DNA of 14,771 bases from Chloroflexota bacterium (GTDB lineage Bacteria; Chloroflexota; Anaerolineae; Promineifilales; Promineifilaceae), in the NCBI GenBank assembly GCA_024223125.1, contig JAAEOP010000301.1, forward strand, positions 1 to 14,771, given 5' to 3'. The notes beneath the pieces are model-generated. The model ran no database searches, was not told the origin of the DNA, and was given only the letters and a program-made list of their open reading frames with translations. Each line of letters begins with the position of its first letter. The stretch's first letter is position 1. Below are positions 1 through 6,186 of the stretch, one piece after another. Made by a program: the position numbers and the translations under genes.

Positions 1-234
1 CGTTTACTCCCCATCGGCAAATTTGGCCTGATTGCCATTGACCGGGTTGTAGCCGTTGGCTCGGTTAAATCGGCCCCCATGCGGCGGCTGATGCGAGCCA
101 CCCCGCCAGAGTGGGTTGTTGTCCTCACCGGCGGGCAGCGGCGACAAACAGCGCTGGTTCTGGACAGCGGTCATGTCGTCATTACCCCCATGACAATCAC
201 TGAGTTGGTGCATTGGTTGACCTTAGAAGAATAG
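1..234 (+). CDS. RemA/DUF370-like DNA-binding regulator, 5' end cut by window edge
   Basis: The frame is open from base 1 to a TAG at 232-234 and gives 77 residues. It fits the RemA/DUF370 family along its length: an N-terminal LLPIGKFG (family form INIGFGN), then IAIDRVVAVGSVKSAPMRRL (family form ANRIIAIVSPESAPIKRI), then a basic segment QRRQTALVLDSGHVVIT (family form RRTRAVIITDSGHVILS). RemA proteins are about 80-90 residues, so probably only the start codon and a few residues are missing. In Bacillus RemA is a DNA-binding activator of biofilm matrix genes that forms oligomeric rings; in other phyla the role is mostly unknown. It is the first visible gene of a rightward series followed by membrane-protein, RNase H and cas2 genes, with a 72-bp gap to the next. 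The family call is fairly secure; the role here is not known. Confidence 0.72.
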   Translation, partial: RLLPIGKFGLIAIDRVVAVGSVKSAPMRRLMRATPPEWVVVLTGGQRRQTALVLDSGHVVITPMTITELVHWLTLEE

Positions 235-306
235 GTCAGAAAGTGAGAAATGAAGGAATATCCAATCTTCAAGTTTCTTGCTTCCCAGATCTAGAGGATG
301 TGACGT

Positions 307-903
307 ATGAACAATTTTCGTTTGCATAATTGGCAGTTGACAAAGAGTCGCGGGTTGGTTGTGGGCACTATCTTAGCGGCCGCTCTGATTGGTTTTGAGA
401 TTTTTAACTTTGATACCACCCGTTTTGCTTTGATGAATTTGATGAGTGGTAATCGGTTTTTAGGAATTGAATGGGCCGCTATTCTGGCATTTGCTTTCTG
501 TTCTATTGATTTTGCCGGCATGATGCGTATGTTCACCCCGGAACAAACCTTACAGGATGAACCAAAGGAAGTGTGGCTACTGTTAGGGGCCTGGTTTTTG
601 GGCGCAACATTAAACGCCGTTATGACCTGGTATGCAGTCACACTGGCAATCGCCCCCCGCAATGTAGGCGCGACGGTGCTTTCCAAGCAAGAAATGTTGT
701 TTTACGCGCCTATTTTCGTGGCTGTGTTAGTTTGGTTGACACGACTTTTGCTGATCGGTTCCAGTTCTGTAGCCGCAGACCGGCTGATGCATGGAAATAA
801 ACGGCCGACCAGAACAGGCCGGCGGCAATCTGTACGCACCCGACGGTCCCACAGAAACACAAATGGGGACGAAAGCTTTCAAGAAGATTATTTTGGAGAT
901 TGA
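307..903 (+). CDS. Four-helix integral membrane protein of unknown function
   Basis: This 198-residue protein is not recognised as a known family. Four hydrophobic stretches are visible at about residues 16-34, 53-72, 88-114 and 129-151, with short polar loops. After the last helix comes a strongly basic tail (about 165-183, many Arg and His) that ends in acidic residues. This pattern suggests an inner-membrane protein with a cytoplasmic, possibly nucleic-acid-binding tail; that is inference. The start is the ATG preceded by an AGAGG about 9 bases upstream. The stop at 901-903 lies just before the RNase H-like gene, and the ribosome site of that gene follows directly, so the two are probably co-transcribed and co-translated. 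It could be an anchor or partner for the RNase H and Cas2 proteins, but nothing in the sequence proves it. Confidence 0.75.
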   Translation: MNNFRLHNWQLTKSRGLVVGTILAAALIGFEIFNFDTTRFALMNLMSGNRFLGIEWAAILAFAFCSIDFAGMMRMFTPEQTLQDEPKEVWLLLGAWFLGATLNAVMTWYAVTLAIAPRNVGATVLSKQEMLFYAPIFVAVLVWLTRLLLIGSSSVAADRLMHGNKRPTRTGRRQSVRTRRSHRNTNGDESFQEDYFGD

Positions 904-917
904 TGAAGGAGAATAAG

Positions 918-1367
918 ATGAATACGATAACTATATTTGTAGATGGCGCTGTCTCAGGCACACAGTTCGCAGGCGCGGCCGCTGTAGCCCGTACCACGGA
1001 AGGTTACTTTTTAGGCTGGTTAAGCCGCCAACTGCCAGTGATGTCAAATAATGAAGCAGAGTATCATGCGGCGCTTTTAGGGTTAACTCTAGCCAAACGA
1101 TTAAGAATAGAAATTGTGGAAATTGTTTCAGACTCAGAGGTGGTAGTACGGCAAATGCGTGGGCAAAGCCGTGTCTTGAGCAAACGATTAAAACGACTGC
1201 ACCAGAAAACATGTGTGCGAGCAGGTCATTTTCAAACCGTTTCTTTCCGGCATGTGCTGCGCGACAAAAATTGCCTGGCTGATGCCTTAGCGGCTGAAGC
1301 CCTGGCCGGAAAGATTGTACAAATGCGGACTGTTAAACCTGCCTGGTTACAACGGTTGGGGGTATAA
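918..1367 (+). CDS. RNase HI-fold nuclease
   Basis: The 149-residue protein has the RNase H signature: a first strand ITIFVDGA with Asp9, NNEAEYHAAL with Glu46, VSDSEVVV with Asp72, and NCLADALAAEA with Asp122. All four acids of the DEDD metal site are therefore present, and the length matches a compact RNase HI domain with no added hybrid-binding domain. Family members cut the RNA strand of RNA-DNA hybrids. An in-frame TTG at 900 and ATG at 903 would add five or six residues. The ATG at 918 is preferred because AAGGAG lies six bases upstream and the first beta strand begins at once. The gene sits between a membrane-protein gene and cas2, with only 3 bp to the latter, so it is very probably in the same operon. 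Whether it acts in general hybrid removal or with Cas2 is unknown. Confidence 0.85.
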   Translation: MNTITIFVDGAVSGTQFAGAAAVARTTEGYFLGWLSRQLPVMSNNEAEYHAALLGLTLAKRLRIEIVEIVSDSEVVVRQMRGQSRVLSKRLKRLHQKTCVRAGHFQTVSFRHVLRDKNCLADALAAEALAGKIVQMRTVKPAWLQRLGV

Positions 1368-1370
1368 ATC

Positions 1371-1649
1371 ATGCGTGTGGTCATTAGTTATGATATCAGC
1401 GATGATAAATGCCGGCGGACCATTGCCAAAAAACTGGAAGGATATGGATACCGGGTACAATACAGTGTGTTTGAGTGTGATGTAACCGCCAAGCAATTGA
1501 AGAAATTAAAACGCGAACTCAACCCCTCTGTGCAAACAAAAAGGGGGGACAGCATTCGCTTCTACCCCCTATCGGCCGATGCCGTCGAAAAAATTCTGAT
1601 ATTAGGGAATGATTATGCCCGGACATTGGGGCTGCTTGCCGTTATATGA
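1371..1649 (+). CDS. cas2: Stand-alone Cas2 family protein
   Basis: The 92-residue protein matches Cas2 along its length: an N-terminal VVISYDISDDKCRRTIAKKL with the conserved Asp8, the central RVQYSVFECDV, and DSIRFYPL near residues 60-67. Cas2 is a small ferredoxin-fold dimer that bridges two Cas1 dimers during spacer capture; some members have metal-dependent nuclease activity. Here no cas1, cas4, effector gene or repeat array is visible on either side. To the right are an AT-rich gap and the convergent replication gene. The start follows the RNase H stop by three bases. The small hydrophobic C-terminus (LLAVI) is typical of the strand swapped between Cas2 subunits. It could be a relic of a CRISPR locus, part of a locus whose other genes lie elsewhere, or a Cas2 used for another purpose on a mobile element. 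Confidence 0.9.
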   Translation: MRVVISYDISDDKCRRTIAKKLEGYGYRVQYSVFECDVTAKQLKKLKRELNPSVQTKRGDSIRFYPLSADAVEKILILGNDYARTLGLLAVI

Positions 1650-1842
1650 TGGTAATTATTTACCCTTATATTATTTTCGCATATTCATTAAGAATATATA
1701 TACAAAACTTCCAAAAAATATCTTTGTGTGTTTTTAATGTTGTTTGCCTTAATCGCTATGCGAATGGTATTGGTCAAATGATCTGAATGATTATGTAATG
1801 TGCCCGCTGCAAGAGAGGCATCATTGAGTAAGAATGGTTTGT
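1650..1842. other. Convergent intergenic region between cas2 and rep
   Basis: This AT-rich 193-bp gap separates two convergent genes. The only structure seen is a weak ATATTC/GAATAT inverted repeat (1681-1697). No CRISPR repeats, no leader-like array and no good intrinsic terminator are visible. Confidence 0.4.
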
Positions 1843-4023
1843 TCACTGGACAACATAATCAATGGTTATTGACCTTTCATGTACGGCCGTTGCCACTGGT
1901 TCAATGATACGTTTATTCAAACGATTTGTAAGCCAATCTTTGGCATAACTATTTCTTACACCAACGATCCAATGTTGGCATCCTTCTACTTTGTCATTTT
2001 CTTCCACATTAAGAAGCTCGGTATCTTTCAACCAGGTATTGAACGTTGCTAACGTCATAGACTCTTTAATCTCTCTCATAACTGGCCGCCACAGCATTTG
2101 CAAGGCTTCCGGCCCGTTTTCCAGGTTTGGCGCTGCTTTGTTTACGGCCCACATCTGAGATTGCATCGGTTTTAGCTGAACGGCCGCACCATCCACCCCA
2201 TATAGAATTGTATTCATCGTCTCAGACACCCCTACCCCAACCTGGAAAGGTAAATGATCAGGATGGTAACGGCCGTATTGTTTCATCCATAAATCATAGT
2301 CTGGTGCCTGGTCGAAAGTGTCTCGTTGATTAGGATGAAGAATAAGTAAACTAGCATAACAACGCCACAACTCCCAACTCAGACGCGCCAACTTCAGTAC
2401 ATTATTCGGTGGACGCTTCCCACTCTGAACGCGAGCTATCGTCATATTGACAGGCGGTTTGCTTAATCCCTTTTGGCAGGTAGCGTATAAATACCAGGCA
2501 ACTATCTCATCGATACCCAATCCACCGGCCATCATACGCTTTCGTGAAGGGCCTCCTTTATCAACCCCCATTAAATCAAACAGCTTGTTGTAATCATTAT
2601 CACAAGCTGCGTAGGCAAAGGGTTGTAACGCTAGATTGTTATTTATCTTCCAGTATGGAGACCAGTCAGCAGCAGTGACCAAAGTTTTTATATCTTCATC
2701 TGTCACTGATTGAATAAGGCTTTGATAGTATTTAAAAGGCCATCTTTTTTTCCATGACCTGTCATCAAAAAATCCCTTAGCCCTACTCATTTTTTCCATC
2801 AGTTCCAAGTCGTAGTTATCATATTTTCCGTTACCGGCGTCTATTTCTAATCCGTGACTATCATTTTTTCCATTTGCTACAAAATCGTGATCATCATTTT
2901 TTCCTTCTGTTCCTTCAAAAGCCACACTGTCGTGACTATCATTTTTTCCTTCCGGTGCAGGTTGTTCTTTTACTTGGATGAATTCAATACGTTTGCTATA
3001 GAGGTGAAGGTCGGTTTCGATGAGTGGCTCTAGCATCTCAATTCGATATTTATACCACACATCATTGCTGGAAATTCGCCGTTGATCGAGCAAAGTCACA
3101 AACGGAGAAATTGTCTGATCGGGCACAGATTGCTCGATCTTTCTCAGCCAATTTACCAATGTCCGGGTTGTGACACCCAGTTTACCAGCCAGGTCTGGCC
3201 TGGTAAACGTCACTTCATTGCGCAACTCGCCCGTCTGTTCATCATGGAAACAAAGGCTGCGCAAGTAGGTTAACAGGAAGGCCGGGCCAGGTTTTAAGAT
3301 GTTTAACCAATTGATTCTAAAGTATTCTTTGCCGTAATAATCTAGGCCAGTTAAATGAACATGTAATGTGTCGGCCTCCTGTTTAACCTGCTTATTTTGG
3401 GCGACTTTGGACCCATAGAGATGGGTGACAACATCGAGAATAGATTGGTACCGGAATTGAGCAGGCATATCAGTCAGGTAAGGAGCCAGGGTTGGCGCTA
3501 ACAGTTCTGTACGTGGCCGGTTACGCGCCTCTTGTAAAAGGGCAACGATAGCCTCTGCTCGACGCTGCTGATTGTGCCTTTGCAACCAGCTGCTCAGATG
3601 ATACGCATCAGCCGGCGTCAAGGGATCGTCAAGACGGACGTAATATGTCGTCGGTTTAGGTTTTGTTTGCCCATTAATGACATGGTATCTATCCTTTTCG
3701 GCCAATTGCTCTCTTGACAGGAAAAGAGACAATGGTTGGGATACCTGTTCCATCTCAGCTCTGATACGACGAAAGTGAATGGTGCTTAAACGCGCTTCCT
3801 GGGCGAAACGTCTATCGTAGACAGTAAAACACTTTGATTTATCGTTCCAGTAAGCAAATTGTCGGGCGGCCACAACAGCCCAAAAACGAGATGGGGTTAA
3901 ATAAGGTCCCCAGCGACGCAGGAAATATTTAGGTACACGCCAAACACGCTCAGGATGAACGATTTCATTGTATGGCTGCGTATAAAATCCGTTTATCTGA
4001 AACGACTCAGATGACCCGTCCAA
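1843..4023 (-). CDS. Replication initiator candidate with C-terminal DnaA domain I-like module
   Basis: The 726-residue protein is a probable plasmid or ICE replication initiator. Its last 80 or so residues (about 644-724) read like DnaA domain I: LWRPVMREIKESM, then TFNTWLKDTELL, then NSYAKDWLTNRL and a final ITIDYVV. In DnaA this domain binds the helicase and other partners. A helix-turn-helix is likely at about 273-300 (RPDLAGKLGVTTRTLVNWLRK). Residues 357-404 form a polar linker with four GKNDSHD-like units. The N-terminal 270 residues show no motif I can name. The chosen start is a TTG with AGGAGG five bases upstream. A GTG at 4074 would add 17 residues but has no ribosome site. The gene reads away from a small-RNA candidate at 4168-4246 and converges with cas2. 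It contains no CGGCCG after its 3' quarter, unlike its neighbours, which hints at a separate origin. Confidence 0.72.
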   Translation of the reverse strand: MDGSSESFQINGFYTQPYNEIVHPERVWRVPKYFLRRWGPYLTPSRFWAVVAARQFAYWNDKSKCFTVYDRRFAQEARLSTIHFRRIRAEMEQVSQPLSLFLSREQLAEKDRYHVINGQTKPKPTTYYVRLDDPLTPADAYHLSSWLQRHNQQRRAEAIVALLQEARNRPRTELLAPTLAPYLTDMPAQFRYQSILDVVTHLYGSKVAQNKQVKQEADTLHVHLTGLDYYGKEYFRINWLNILKPGPAFLLTYLRSLCFHDEQTGELRNEVTFTRPDLAGKLGVTTRTLVNWLRKIEQSVPDQTISPFVTLLDQRRISSNDVWYKYRIEMLEPLIETDLHLYSKRIEFIQVKEQPAPEGKNDSHDSVAFEGTEGKNDDHDFVANGKNDSHGLEIDAGNGKYDNYDLELMEKMSRAKGFFDDRSWKKRWPFKYYQSLIQSVTDEDIKTLVTAADWSPYWKINNNLALQPFAYAACDNDYNKLFDLMGVDKGGPSRKRMMAGGLGIDEIVAWYLYATCQKGLSKPPVNMTIARVQSGKRPPNNVLKLARLSWELWRCYASLLILHPNQRDTFDQAPDYDLWMKQYGRYHPDHLPFQVGVGVSETMNTILYGVDGAAVQLKPMQSQMWAVNKAAPNLENGPEALQMLWRPVMREIKESMTLATFNTWLKDTELLNVEENDKVEGCQHWIVGVRNSYAKDWLTNRLNKRIIEPVATAVHERSITIDYVVQ
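2810..2949 (-). repeat. Four in-frame 20-bp direct repeats (iteron candidate) inside the rep gene
   Basis: On the plus strand the unit is TCGTGACTATCATTTTTTCC at 2930-2949. Further copies lie at 2885-2904 (2 mismatches), 2852-2871 (1 mismatch) and 2810-2829 (4 mismatches). Start-to-start distances are 45, 33 and 42 bp, close to whole helical turns. They encode the GKNDSHD-like linker units. Shorter matches to the T-rich half continue the spacing at 2785-2797 and 2741-2753, and the one at 2785-2797 is read in a different frame. Direct repeats inside an initiator gene are known from RepA_N-type plasmids, where they mark the origin; the role here is inference. Confidence 0.6.
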
Positions 4024-4095
4024 ACATGCCTCCTGGTTTATGAAAAGGTGATTACAGGGGAGACGCAAAGGCACGAGGAGTGGGATTTCAATAAA

Positions 4096-4115
4096 TTGCT
4101 AGAAAGAAATAGCAA
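4096..4115. repeat. Short inverted repeat in rep leader
   Basis: TTGCTA at 4096-4101 and TAGCAA at 4110-4115 form a 6-bp stem with an 8-base loop. It lies in the presumed rep leader, about 75-90 bases upstream of the TTG start, and could form an RNA hairpin or a weak operator. Confidence 0.35.
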
Positions 4116-4119
4116 ACTG

Positions 4120-4133
4120 ACCCATAAATGGGT
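4120..4133. promoter_or_regulatory. Perfect palindrome, operator candidate
   Basis: ACCCATAAATGGGT is a perfect inverted repeat of two 6-bp arms around AA. Its last base is the first base of the -35 box of the rightward promoter at 4133-4161, so a bound repressor or activator would touch that promoter. It also lies in the presumed rep leader. Confidence 0.45.
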
Positions 4134-4161
4134 TGAGAAATCCACAGTTATTCTCTAAAAT
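4133..4161 (+). promoter_or_regulatory. Sigma70-like promoter for small RNA candidate
   Basis: TTGAGA at 4133-4138 and TAAAAT at 4156-4161 each match five of six consensus bases and are separated by exactly 17 bp. Transcription would start near 4168 and run away from rep towards the terminator at 4212-4243. No reading frame of useful length follows, which favours an RNA product. Confidence 0.55.
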
Positions 4162-4167
4162 AGAAGA

Positions 4168-4246
4168 AATGATCTCGTGACGAACAAAAACCCTAGCGTC
4201 GTCACCCCTGCAAAGGCCACGCCACGAACGTGGCCTTTTGCTTTCT
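4168..4246 (+). ncRNA. Candidate countertranscript RNA opposite the rep leader
   Basis: The RNA would be about 80 nucleotides long with two hairpins. The first pairs GTGACGA (4177-4183) with TCGTCAC (4199-4205) around a 15-base unpaired A/C-rich loop (ACAAAAACCCTAGCG). The second is the terminator stem AAAGGCCACG (4212-4221) with CGTGGCCTTT (4229-4238), followed by a T-rich run. Antisense RNAs that control plasmid Rep synthesis typically have this shape, lie just upstream of rep and run opposite to it. A rep transcript starting to the right of 4246 would carry the full complement. The start site is inferred from promoter spacing only. It could instead be an unrelated small RNA. Confidence 0.5.
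4210..4243 (+). terminator. Intrinsic terminator, possibly bidirectional
   Basis: A 10-bp GC-rich perfect stem (4212-4221 with 4229-4238) around a 7-base loop is followed on the plus strand by TTGCTTTCT. On the minus strand the following bases (GCAGGGG) are not T-rich, so termination is expected mainly of rightward transcripts. The stem would still be met by leftward read-through from the AAA ATPase gene. Confidence 0.6.
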
Positions 4247-4361
4247 CCGGTAAGGGAAGCTAACTTTTCTGATGTCTTCTACACTTTATCATGTCTTGTT
4301 TTCATAACGACCAGTTGCCAGTTATCTAGGCTCTGGCCGCTATCTATAAAAAAATTGTTAC

Positions 4362-5843
4362 TCATCTGTTTGAAGACCAGCGATAAAAATCATCATCCAT
4401 TTCTGCCAAATGTATCAGACGCACGCCGGCCACGTGCCATGATTGGCGTCTGGATTTTTCTTGGACCATCTTTAGAGCTTGTTCCTGGCTATCCGTATCC
4501 CATTTTGTAGTGGAGAAACAGACGTAATAAACCGTCCAGCCCTTCATTTGGGAGATGATGGAATTTGTCAATGCCAGCAGATCACGCAGCGCCGTTAAAT
4601 CGGGTGGGGATTCTCCCCAATGGCAAGTTCCTAGCGCCAGGCATTTATCGTCCTTGCTGATGCCGGTCACATCGATGATAAATTTACGTTTCCATTCACC
4701 GCCAGCTTCTTCAATCGGTACTGGTAGCTCGTTGTTGGCGCTGGCAGAGAGCAGCCATTCTTGGCAAAGTTCGGGCCAGGAGTTTTGTTGTATGAACTGG
4801 GGCAAATCGTTTTCAATATTAGCCAGAAGCTGCGCTTGATGTCCGAGAGCCAGCTTCGATTGATACTGGGAAAGAAAACGGTAGTGGAAACGTAGGTAAG
4901 CATCCGTCATATAGTAGCGGCCGCGTCGGGAATCTGGATTGGTTTCGGTAACTGGTAGACGGCGGGTAACAAAACCTGTGTCGCGCAGCAGACTTAAATA
5001 ACGGGATGTGTGGCCAGAGGATAAACCGGTTCGTTTGCTAATTTCACCGTAAGTGTGCGCGCCTTGAGCAATTGCCCGCATGATGCCCACATAGTTGTGC
5101 GGATCATTCATAAAGTCTTGGAGGAGTAATTTAGCTTCCTCCAGCATCCAGGTGTTGGAGGGCTTGAGTAGGTTCTTCAAATTGTCAGGGATAGATAGAT
5201 CCGTATTCAAGCGTTCCCAATAAGCGGGCACCCCACCCCAAATACTGTAGATAATAACGCGCTCGATTGCGGAGTAGTTTGGGAAAAATTCGCGGGTTGT
5301 GAAAAACCGTAAGGGCTGCAGGTTCATTTGGACGGTGGCCCGACCAAACAAGGGGGCATTGTGAGCAAGAAGATGTTTCTGAATCAAACCCATTTGTGAG
5401 CCACAAAGCGCCAGCATCACGTTGGCATTGCTGAGAGTGTGATCCCATGCCTTTTGTAAGATGGGCACGAAATCAGGATTGACATCCATTAAGTATGTCA
5501 CCTCGTCAATGAACAGTACGATGCGTTGATTCTTAGCCAGCGCGGCTGCTTTTTGTAAAGCGTATTCCCAATTGGGAAAAGAGAGATCGTGAGGGATTTC
5601 AATGTCTGGAGTTTCAAAAGCGGCCAGGGCCTGGGCAAAGGAAGATAGCTGATCGTAGGCGGCCGTTGCTTCGGCCATCCAGTAAAGCCCCTGCCCCTGT
5701 CCACTATTTTGTAGCCAATGAGACAGGAGTCTTGTCTTGCCCACCCGGCGACGGCCGTAAAGGACGATCAAGGCACTTCTGTTGGAAGCCCATATATCAT
5801 CAAGTGTTTCCAGTTCACCAGTTCGACCAACAAATTCAGACAT
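4362..5843 (-). CDS. Archaeal-type AAA ATPase with winged helix and degenerate DUF234-like nuclease tail
   Basis: The 493-residue protein begins with FVGRTGELETLDDIW, has Walker A GRRRVGKT (30-37), Walker B IVLFIDEVTYL (108-118) and a sensor-like ALCGSQ (145-150). A winged helix follows at about 252-297 (TYGEISKRTGLSSGHTSRYL). The C-terminus (about 345-450) aligns with DUF234, a PD-(D/E)XK-like domain normally carrying an acidic residue and GECKW; here the stretch is FIIDVTG...LALGTCHWGES, so the Asp is kept but the Glu-X-Lys pair is replaced by Thr and His. The nuclease is probably inactive. Members of this ATPase_2 family are common in archaea and some bacteria, mostly of unknown function, often linked to mobile elements. 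It has its own promoter region to the right, rich in palindromes; the winged helix could bind them, which is inference. Confidence 0.85.
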   Translation of the reverse strand: MSEFVGRTGELETLDDIWASNRSALIVLYGRRRVGKTRLLSHWLQNSGQGQGLYWMAEATAAYDQLSSFAQALAAFETPDIEIPHDLSFPNWEYALQKAAALAKNQRIVLFIDEVTYLMDVNPDFVPILQKAWDHTLSNANVMLALCGSQMGLIQKHLLAHNAPLFGRATVQMNLQPLRFFTTREFFPNYSAIERVIIYSIWGGVPAYWERLNTDLSIPDNLKNLLKPSNTWMLEEAKLLLQDFMNDPHNYVGIMRAIAQGAHTYGEISKRTGLSSGHTSRYLSLLRDTGFVTRRLPVTETNPDSRRGRYYMTDAYLRFHYRFLSQYQSKLALGHQAQLLANIENDLPQFIQQNSWPELCQEWLLSASANNELPVPIEEAGGEWKRKFIIDVTGISKDDKCLALGTCHWGESPPDLTALRDLLALTNSIISQMKGWTVYYVCFSTTKWDTDSQEQALKMVQEKSRRQSWHVAGVRLIHLAEMDDDFYRWSSNR

Positions 5844-5884
5844 GTACCACTTCCTGCATAAATGAAATTAGCATAATTGTATTT

Positions 5885-5913
5885 ATGTTATATAAAATAA
5901 GGCAATATGTCAA
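5885..5913 (-). promoter_or_regulatory. Leftward promoter candidate for AAA ATPase gene
   Basis: On the minus strand a perfect TTGACA (5913-5908) is followed after 17 bp by TAACAT (5890-5885), four of six consensus bases. A copy of ATTATGCTAATT lies just downstream (5866-5877), before the AGGAAG ribosome site and the ATG at 5843. That motif is shared with the palindrome at 5977-6008, suggesting an operator at the start site. Confidence 0.5.
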
Positions 5914-5976
5914 GTAAAAGAGGTATAATGCTTAGGAGTGTGTGGGGGGATATCAGGTGTATTTGACAATTAAGGT

Positions 5977-6008
5977 GAGATTAGCATAAATTGGATTATG
6001 CTAATCTC
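5977..6008. repeat. 13-bp perfect inverted repeat
   Basis: GAGATTAGCATAA (5977-5989) and TTATGCTAATCTC (5996-6008) are perfect complements around a 6-base loop. A single arm-like copy (AATTAGCATAATT) lies at the ATPase promoter near 5866-5878. It has no T-tract and so is more likely a protein-binding site than a terminator. Confidence 0.6.
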
Positions 6009-6043
6009 GTTTATGCAACTGATGGATTCGTTACCTTTATTAC

Positions 6044-6076
6044 ATAATCTCAATTATCATAATCAATTGAGGTTAT
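6044..6076. repeat. 12-bp imperfect inverted repeat
   Basis: ATAATCTCAATT (6044-6055) pairs with AATTGAGGTTAT (6065-6076) with one G-T wobble around a 9-base spacer. It shares the TAATCTC word with the repeat at 5977-6008. Its right arm overlaps the -10 box of the promoter at 6075-6103. Confidence 0.5.
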
Positions 6077-6103
6077 CGTAACCGATCTTCCCCACGCTGT
6101 CAA
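6075..6103 (-). promoter_or_regulatory. Leftward promoter candidate overlapped by palindrome
   Basis: On the minus strand TTGACA (6103-6098) and TACGAT (6080-6075) are 17 bp apart. The -10 lies inside the palindrome GGTTATCGTAACC (6071-6083). The only leftward gene ahead is the AAA ATPase, so the transcript would have a leader of about 220 bases carrying the two other inverted repeats. Confidence 0.5.
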
Positions 6104-6106
6104 GAG

Positions 6107-6150
6107 AATTGTTGTAATATTGCAACACTCATTGTGCCAGTACAACAATT
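6107..6150. repeat. Nested inverted repeats upstream of promoter
   Basis: AATTGTTGTA (6107-6116) and TACAACAATT (6141-6150) are perfect complements. Inside the span GTTGTAATATTGCAAC (6111-6126) is a near-perfect 16-bp palindrome of operator type. It ends a few bases from the -35 of the promoter at 6075-6103, a position typical of an activator or repressor site. Confidence 0.45.
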
Positions 6151-6186
6151 TATCCTGATTCCCGTGTATCTTCCTCCGCGATTTTT

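Larger units (their letters stand above)
4024..4361. other. Non-coding control region upstream of rep
   Basis: This 338-bp gap lies between the rep start and the end of the AAA ATPase gene. It holds, from left to right, a 6-bp inverted repeat (4096-4115), a 14-bp palindrome (4120-4133), a rightward sigma70-like promoter (4133-4161), a possible DnaA box (4138-4146, TGTGGATTT on the minus strand, seven of nine bases of the consensus), a small RNA candidate and a terminator (4212-4243). The right part, 4247-4361, shows no gene and no clear structure. I found no convincing leftward promoter for rep; a weak TGATAA with poor -35 lies near 4280-4290. Confidence 0.5.
5844..6186. other. AT-rich palindromic intergenic region
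   Basis: No gene is seen in these 343 bp. They hold two leftward promoter candidates, three long inverted repeats, a compact GGTTA-TCG-TAACC palindrome (6071-6083) and five copies of GCATAA/TTATGC (near 5857, 5871, 5984, 5996 and 6011). A TTGACA at 5963-5968 with an AT-rich -10 17 bp on could start a rightward RNA, but no terminator or gene follows. The region could act as operator/promoter for the ATPase gene, as an origin-like site, or as both. Confidence 0.5.

Noticed and set aside
1681..1697. ATATTC/GAATAT inverted repeat as terminator
   Set aside because: The stem is only six A/T-rich pairs and has no following T-run.
1650..1842. Possible CRISPR array or leader next to cas2
   Set aside because: The gap is AT-rich but has no direct repeats of 20 or more bases, and there is no array on the other side of the gene set.
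4024..4074. Extended rep start at the GTG at 4074
   Set aside because: There is no ribosome site before it, while the in-frame TTG at 4023 has AGGAGG five bases upstream.
4238..4510. 90-residue rightward frame after the terminator
   Set aside because: It starts inside the terminator tail and mostly overlaps the 3' end of the AAA ATPase gene on the other strand.
5963..5992. Rightward promoter (TTGACA with AT-rich -10)
   Set aside because: No gene or terminator follows on the plus strand, and the -10 is weak, so it is mentioned only within the intergenic description.
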